The notes under the pieces were generated by a model, which had not been told where the DNA came from, did no database searches, and saw only the letters and a list, made by a program, of their open reading frames with translations. A stretch of DNA of 10,991 nt from Pseudomonadota bacterium (GTDB taxonomy: Bacteria > Pseudomonadota > Gammaproteobacteria > Burkholderiales > Burkholderiaceae_C), in NCBI GenBank assembly GCA_023418355.1, contig JAEZZU010000287.1, positions 1 through 10,991 of the forward strand, written 5' to 3'. Below, one piece after another: positions 6,893 through 10,991 of this stretch (its first letter is position 1; each line of letters opens with the position of its first letter). A program made the translations under genes and the position numbers.

Positions 6893-6940
6893 AAAAAATG
6901 GCTCCAGCGCTTGATACACAAGCGCTGAATGCTCCTTTTA
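6893..6940. repeat. Palindromic intergenic repeat, copy 2 (aroB-dgt gap)
   Basis: A perfect 8-bp inverted repeat, CAGCGCTT (6905-6912) and AAGCGCTG (6920-6927), has a 7-base loop. The flanks match copy 1: TGGCTCC on the left and GCTCC plus TTTT on the right. It also has an A6 run on its left (6893-6898), so on the - strand the stem is followed seven bases later by T6. It could act as a terminator between aroB and dgt, and in both directions in principle. Its start lies 21 bases before the dgt start codon. Confidence 0.8.
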
Positions 6941-8068
6941 TTGCATCTGGATACCTGCACCCTGCGAACAGCAGGTATCAATCACCTCACGCACCAGCGC
7001 ATCCGGTGCCGAGCGCAGCACTGCCTTGCCCGGCCCGTCAATCAGTATGAAGCGAATCGCGCCTGCCTCGGCTTTTTTGTCCACACGCATGTGCTCCAGA
7101 TAGGCGCCGGCATTGTCTTCGGCATCGATGACTGCACCACGGGTAGGCAGCCCCGCGCGGGCGATAAGGCGTGTGAGGCGCTGCACGAACTCGGCATCCA
7201 CCAGCCCCAGCCGCTGCGACAGATGCGCAGCCATGACCATGCCTGCGCCTACGCCTTCGCCATGCAGCCAGTTGCCATAGCCCATGCCGGCTTCGATCGC
7301 ATGACCAAAGGTATGACCAAAATTCAGAATGGCGCGCAGACCGGCTTCCTTTTCATCCTGCCCGACCACCCAGGCCTTGATCTCCACGCTGCGCTTGACA
7401 GCGTGCAGCAGTGCCTGACGATCCAGACGGCGCAGGTCATCGATATGGGCTTCCAGCCATTCAAAGAAGGCCATGTCTGCAATTGGACCGTACTTGATGA
7501 TTTCTGCCAGCCCCGCAGAGACTTCGCGCGCTGGCAGGGTATCGAGGGTTGCCAGATCACACACCACAAGCTGGGGCTGGTAGAAGGCACCAATCATGTT
7601 CTTGCCCAGCGGGTGATTGATGGCAGTCTTGCCGCCCACGCTGGAGTCCACCTGCGACAGCAGCGTGGTGGGCACCTGCACAAAGGGCACGCCACGCATG
7701 TAGCAGGCCGCCGCAAAGCCGGTCATATCGCCAATCACACCACCGCCCAGCGCGAACAGCACGGTCTTGCGGTCGCAGCCATGGCCCAGCAAGGCATCAA
7801 AAATCAGGTTCAGCGTCTGCCAGTCCTTGTGTGCCTCCCCATCGGGCAGCACCACGGTATGTACCTGGGCATACTTGGCTGCCAGCGCTGCCTGGAGCTG
7901 CGTCGCATACAAAGGCTGCACCGTCTCGTTGGTCACGATCACGGCCTGCGCAGCACTGGGACAGCCAGCAAACGTAGCTGCCTGCTGCAGCACATCCGCT
8001 GCAATCACGATGGGGTAGGAACGGTCTCCTAAATCAATCTGAACGGTCTGGCTCGAATGTAGGGTCAC
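6938..8068 (-). CDS. aroB: 3-dehydroquinate synthase
   Basis: 376 aa from a GTG start. Converts DAHP to 3-dehydroquinate, the second step of the shikimate pathway, using NAD and a divalent metal in the cytoplasm. Seen: the NAD-binding GGGVIGDMTGF (108-118), VPTTLLSQVDSSVGGKTAIN (132-151), NHPLGKNMIGAFYQP (151-165), and the metal ligands E189 (SAGLAEIIKYG), H252 (NFGHTFGHAIE) and H269 (WLHGEGV). The frame runs open far upstream into aroK. GTG at 8068 is chosen because GAGAG lies six bases before it, the protein then starts just ahead of the family's QIDLGDRSYPIVI strand, and it avoids overlap with aroK. A GTG further upstream (about 8134 or 8143) cannot be excluded but would place a hairpin within the coding region. 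The C terminus has an unusual CC pair (366-367). Confidence 0.93.
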   Translation of the reverse strand: MTLHSSQTVQIDLGDRSYPIVIAADVLQQAATFAGCPSAAQAVIVTNETVQPLYATQLQAALAAKYAQVHTVVLPDGEAHKDWQTLNLIFDALLGHGCDRKTVLFALGGGVIGDMTGFAAACYMRGVPFVQVPTTLLSQVDSSVGGKTAINHPLGKNMIGAFYQPQLVVCDLATLDTLPAREVSAGLAEIIKYGPIADMAFFEWLEAHIDDLRRLDRQALLHAVKRSVEIKAWVVGQDEKEAGLRAILNFGHTFGHAIEAGMGYGNWLHGEGVGAGMVMAAHLSQRLGLVDAEFVQRLTRLIARAGLPTRGAVIDAEDNAGAYLEHMRVDKKAEAGAIRFILIDGPGKAVLRSAPDALVREVIDTCCSQGAGIQMQ

Positions 8069-8078
8069 GGCATGCTCT

Positions 8079-8109
8079 CGTTGAACAAACAAGGCCACAT
8101 GCGGCCTTG
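8079..8109 (-). promoter_or_regulatory. Hairpin in the aroK-aroB spacer, upstream of the aroB ribosome binding site
   Basis: On the - strand, CAAGGCC (8109-8103), a 6-base loop, GGCCTTG (8096-8090) and then T-rich TTTGTTC. The structure ends about 10 bases before the GAGAG that serves the aroB GTG start. It resembles a weak intrinsic terminator or attenuator; it could equally just shield or tune initiation. No leader peptide or known riboswitch fold is recognised in the 94-bp gap. Confidence 0.45.
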
Positions 8110-8162
8110 CTGAAGAAAATCCATCACGCTGCACAGCGAACACTGGCAGTTTTTTTGTAACT

Positions 8163-8714
8163 TTAATCGCCCAGCGCTTCGCAGCAGCCTGTGCTGGGCA
8201 GCAGGCCTGCCAGCTCGGCCTGCATGCAGATTTTGCGGCTGAGCTGGGTCGGGTTCTGCCGGACAGCATCCACCACGTAATGCGCGGTTTCCAGGTACAG
8301 CGGACCGCGCACCTGCTGCAGCTCTTTCAGGCGCTTGAGCGGGTCTTCGCCCTGCATCAAGGGGCGTGTGGTGTCATTGCGCAATCGCCGCGCAATATCT
8401 TCGGGCAAGGCCTGCAGGTAAAACACGGTACTGTGCGCCTTCAGTGCCTGGCGATTTTCGGGACGCAGGATGGCTCCGCCCCCCGTCGACAGCACGCAGC
8501 GCTCTGGCAGCTGCAGCAGCTGCGCCAGCACCTGTGCCTCGACATCGCGGAATGCTGCCTCACCATGCGCTGCAAAAAACTCACGGATGCTGCAGCCAAT
8601 GCGCTGCTCGATCGCATGATCCACATCCACAAAACGCAGCTTCCACGCCTTGGCCAGCTGTCGGCCAATCGTGGACTTCCCGGAGCCTGGCAGGCCAATA
8701 AGAGAAAAATGCAC
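8163..8714 (-). CDS. aroK: Shikimate kinase
   Basis: 183 aa from a GTG start. It phosphorylates shikimate with ATP to shikimate 3-phosphate (fifth step of the shikimate pathway). Seen: Walker A GLPGSGKST (7-15), the DVD Mg/shikimate motif (30-32), FRDVE (55-59, R56 expected to contact shikimate), STGGGA (76-81), the lid arginine in TRPLM (117-120 with R118), and QVRGPLY (134-140, R136). The frame is open upstream across the hairpin and into the pilQ region, but GTG at 8714 begins HFSLIGLPGSGKS, where kinases of this family start, and AGGA precedes it by seven bases. The C-terminal tail (about 160-183) is slightly long and carries a CC pair. Order pilQ-aroK-aroB matches other proteobacteria. 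Confidence 0.93.
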   Translation of the reverse strand: MHFSLIGLPGSGKSTIGRQLAKAWKLRFVDVDHAIEQRIGCSIREFFAAHGEAAFRDVEAQVLAQLLQLPERCVLSTGGGAILRPENRQALKAHSTVFYLQALPEDIARRLRNDTTRPLMQGEDPLKRLKELQQVRGPLYLETAHYVVDAVRQNPTQLSRKICMQAELAGLLPSTGCCEALGD

Positions 8715-8737
8715 AGCAACTTCCTGATTCAGATGCA

Positions 8738-8763
8738 CAAAGACCGCCCGAGGGCGGTCTTTG
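8738..8763. terminator. GC-rich terminator-like hairpin between pilQ and aroK
   Basis: An 11-bp perfect stem, CAAAGACCGCC (8738-8748) and GGCGGTCTTTG (8753-8763), encloses a 4-base loop. On either strand the distal arm ends in TCTTTG, so the uridine tract is short and lies inside the stem, as in many compact bidirectional terminators. It begins 21 bp after the pilQ stop codon and ends 23 bp before the aroK start codon. It probably reduces readthrough from pil into aroK. Confidence 0.65.
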
Positions 8764-8784
8764 ATTGTCACCGACAAATACGGA

Positions 8785-10863
8785 TCAATTGCTGACGACC
8801 GCATCCGCCACCATGCGTGGCGTGATGAAGACCAGCATTTCGCGCTTGGAAGATTCGCGCGTACGGCTCTTGAACAGATTGCCCATGACGGGGATGTCAC
8901 CCAGCACAGGAATCTTGTTGACCTGGTTGGATTCTTCCATTTCAAAGATACCGCCAATCACGACAGTGCCGCCGTTTTCCACCAGCACTTCGGTTTCCAC
9001 GCGCTTGGTATCAATCATGGGCACACCGGTATTGGTCCAGCCACCCACGGCGTCCTTGTTCACCTTGAGCGTCAGGATGATGTTGCCTTCAGGCGTGATC
9101 TGTGGCTTGACCTGCAGGCGCAACTCTGCCTTCTTGAAAGAAGTCGTGCTTGCGCCATTGGGTGCAGTTTCCGAATAAGGCACTTCCGTACCCTGGGCGA
9201 TTTCCGCGTCCTTCTGGTCCGCTGTCAGCAGTCGGGGGCTGGAGATCACACGCCCCGCGCCTTCCGCTTCCATGGCAGACAGTTCCAGCGACAGGAAACG
9301 CGTCATCGTGGAGTTGAACACACTCAAGGCGATGCTTCCTGCATCACCACCAGTCGACAGCCCTGCAGGCAGGTTCACGAATGGTGCATCGTTCTTGGTG
9401 CCATAGTTGGCGTACTGACTGCCAATGCTGCCCCGACCGGCGCGGTTGTAGCCACCACCGAACTTGACGCCCAGCGAACGGCCAAAGCTGTCACGCGCAT
9501 CCACAATACGCGCTTCAATCAGCACCTGGCGCACCGGGATGTCCAGTTTCTGAATCAGCTGTGCGATTTCTTCGATCTTGCTGGGAATATCGGTCACAAA
9601 CAGCTGGTTGGTGCGCGCCTCTGCAATGGCAGAGCCGCGTGGCGACAGAAAGCGCGTGCTGGCCTCACTGTTGCCGCTGTTGTCAGCGATCTGGTTCTTG
9701 ATGTCTTCTGCCTTGGCGTAATTGATCTGGAAGCCCTGTGTGCGCAAAGGCTCGAGTTGCTCAATGGCACGCGCGGCTTCAAAGTCACGCTTGGCGCGCT
9801 CATCGATTTCGTCCTTAGGCGCGATCCACAGCACATTGCCGTTTTTCTTCATGCCCAGGCCCTTGGCCTCCATGATGATGTTGAGCGCCTGATCCCAGGG
9901 CACATCCTTCAGGCGCAAAGTCAGAGATCCTCCCACGGTGTCCGAGGTCACGATGTTGAAGTTCGTAAAGTCTGCAATCACCTGCAGCAGCGCACGCACA
10001 TCGATATTCTGGAAATTCAGCGACAGGCGCTCACCTGTGAAGCCGGGGCCTTGGCTGAGCTTGTTCGGATCCACCTTATTCGGACGCACTTCCAGCACAA
10101 ACTGCTCATCACTCTGGTAGGCGCTGTGCACCCAGTCACCGGTGGCCTCGACCTGCAGGCGCACCCGGTCTCCATTCTGGCTGGCCGTAATCATCTGCAC
10201 GGGCGTGGCGAAATCCACAACATCCAGGCGTCTGCGCAGCTCTGCAGGCAAGCTGGAGTTGAGCAGGTCAATCGTCAGACCCTTGCCTTCCTTGCGCACG
10301 TCGGCATTCACCATGGCAGAGCCCAGATCGATCACCAGACGCCCTGCACCATCATTGCCGCGACGGAAATCAATATTCTTCAAAGCACCGGGAGTGCTGG
10401 CATCCACCTCTTTGCTCGCCAGATGCTGGCGCATGGACGATTGCGCAGGTGCAATCGTCGAAGCCGTGCGTTTGACCGGATCCAGAAACACCAAAATACC
10501 GTTGCCATCCACCTGTGTGCGGTAAGTGGTAGGGGCTTTCAGATTCAGCACCACGCGGGTGCGCCCTGCACCTTCGACCACATTCACCGTATCCAGATTG
10601 CCCTGCTGCAGTTCCACCAGTGACTGTCCCATTGCATTGGTCGCACCGGGCAAATCCAGTGCAATGCGCGCCGGTGACTGGATGGCAAAGCCTGTCACAG
10701 AAGCTTGCAGAGGTTCCGACAGTTCAATGCGAACGACCTCACCCCCTCCTTGCTGCGAGCCAGATACGGCCTGCACGCTGGCAGCCCATGCGGCAACACC
10801 GGTGCACACCAGAATTGGAGCCAGCGCCCAGCGAACAGGTATCAAGATTTTCTTCTCTAGCAT
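8785..10863 (-). CDS. pilQ: Type IV pilus outer-membrane secretin PilQ
   Basis: 692 aa, complete. It forms the outer-membrane ring through which type IV pili extend. Seen in order: a signal peptide (residues 1 to about 28-32, cleavage near AWA or VQA); two AMIN (peptidoglycan-binding) regions at about 42-128 and 160-260; a secretin/TonB short N-terminal domain at about 278-350 (LSLNFQNIDVRALLQVIADF; VPWDQALNIIM at 321-331); a secretin N1-type domain at about 370-445; and the secretin core at about 445-690. The core includes VPYSE (561-565), ELRLQVKPQIT (580-590), NGGTVVIGGIF (630-640), IPVLGDIPVMGNLF (651-664) and EMLVFITPRM (675-684). A glycine-rich segment (467-482) follows the first core strands. 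ATG at 10863 overlaps the pilP stop codon by one base and has a G-rich AAGAGGGG ahead. It works with PilP and the PilMNO alignment complex. Confidence 0.96.
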   Translation of the reverse strand: MLEKKILIPVRWALAPILVCTGVAAWAASVQAVSGSQQGGGEVVRIELSEPLQASVTGFAIQSPARIALDLPGATNAMGQSLVELQQGNLDTVNVVEGAGRTRVVLNLKAPTTYRTQVDGNGILVFLDPVKRTASTIAPAQSSMRQHLASKEVDASTPGALKNIDFRRGNDGAGRLVIDLGSAMVNADVRKEGKGLTIDLLNSSLPAELRRRLDVVDFATPVQMITASQNGDRVRLQVEATGDWVHSAYQSDEQFVLEVRPNKVDPNKLSQGPGFTGERLSLNFQNIDVRALLQVIADFTNFNIVTSDTVGGSLTLRLKDVPWDQALNIIMEAKGLGMKKNGNVLWIAPKDEIDERAKRDFEAARAIEQLEPLRTQGFQINYAKAEDIKNQIADNSGNSEASTRFLSPRGSAIAEARTNQLFVTDIPSKIEEIAQLIQKLDIPVRQVLIEARIVDARDSFGRSLGVKFGGGYNRAGRGSIGSQYANYGTKNDAPFVNLPAGLSTGGDAGSIALSVFNSTMTRFLSLELSAMEAEGAGRVISSPRLLTADQKDAEIAQGTEVPYSETAPNGASTTSFKKAELRLQVKPQITPEGNIILTLKVNKDAVGGWTNTGVPMIDTKRVETEVLVENGGTVVIGGIFEMEESNQVNKIPVLGDIPVMGNLFKSRTRESSKREMLVFITPRMVADAVVSN

Positions 10864-10991
10864 TAATTGCCCCCCTCTTGCAGATCAAGCGTTGCCATTC
10901 GTTCCACCCAATCTCCGGCGGCATCCTGAACAACTTCCCTCAGCTTGATACTGTTCTCTTCAATTTGAACAATGCGGCCATAGTTCTGGCC
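10863..10991 (-). CDS. pilP: PilP, type IV pilus inner-membrane lipoprotein (3' end only)
   Basis: Only the last 42 codons are inside the window; the rest lies beyond 10991. Translation gives GQNYGRIVQIEENSIKLREV followed by a DWVERMATLDLQEGGN ending. The pattern GxNxGRI..I....I.L.E....D..GdWvER...L.L matches the beta-sandwich C terminus of PilP, which bridges PilNO to the PilQ secretin. The TAA stop codon shares its last A with the pilQ ATG (TAATG), the usual tight pilP-pilQ junction. Lipobox and N terminus cannot be assessed. Confidence 0.88.
   Translation of the reverse strand, partial: GQNYGRIVQIEENSIKLREVVQDAAGDWVERMATLDLQEGGN

Noticed and set aside
6929..8032. Open frame (367 codons) on the + strand opposite aroB
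   Set aside because: Mirror frame of aroB, which has all of its catalytic motifs on the other strand.
8761..10623. Long open frame (620 codons) on the + strand opposite pilQ
   Set aside because: Antisense of the secretin gene; low-complexity His/Gln/Arg-rich translation without recognisable domains or a good ribosome binding site.
1..10991. Mobile element, CRISPR, phage or defence system
   Set aside because: Every long coding region is assigned to a housekeeping, catabolic, transport or pilus family, or to an uncharacterised but ordinary chromosomal family; no transposase, integrase, direct-repeat array or attachment site was seen.

Overview
The window reads as an ordinary chromosomal segment of a GC-rich betaproteobacterium, most likely Comamonadaceae (Comamonas/Delftia-like). 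Three things point that way: protein-level resemblance of the pilPQ-aroK-aroB-dgt block to Burkholderiales, a Bug-type tricarboxylate-transport receptor (a family hugely expanded in this order), and two copies of a short intergenic palindrome that I recall being common in Comamonadaceae. The taxonomic call comes from recognition, not a search.

Layout. Positions 1-3961, + strand: a catabolic block with pcaI and pcaJ (3-oxoadipate CoA-transferase subunits) and pcaF (3-oxoadipyl-CoA thiolase). Together they carry out the last two steps of the beta-ketoadipate pathway, giving succinyl-CoA and acetyl-CoA. A gene for a periplasmic Bug solute receptor follows, and a strong intrinsic terminator ends the block. 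Positions 3960-5461, - strand: a closely spaced pair, a DUF1415 protein followed by a Methyltransf_32-type SAM methyltransferase. The latter runs convergently into the terminator, and its stop codon overlaps the terminator T-tract. Positions 5462-5695: a 234-bp spacer with a terminator for dgt. Positions 5696-10991, - strand: in transcription order the pilP 3' end, pilQ (type IV pilus secretin), aroK, aroB (shikimate pathway) and dgt (HD-domain dNTP triphosphohydrolase).

How the genes work together. pilP and pilQ overlap by one base and are surely co-transcribed. A GC-rich hairpin separates pilQ from aroK, another hairpin lies just upstream of the aroB start, and a copy of the palindromic repeat separates aroB from dgt. 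The - strand block is therefore colinear but interrupted by candidate partial terminators. The other repeat copy sits between pcaJ and pcaF.

I see no mobile element, CRISPR array, tRNA, rRNA, phage gene or defence system. No stretch over 300 bases lacks a gene. The points worth a second look are small: the repeat pair, the intra-operon hairpins, and the poorly characterised DUF1415/methyltransferase pair. Nothing here supports a claim of a new system.
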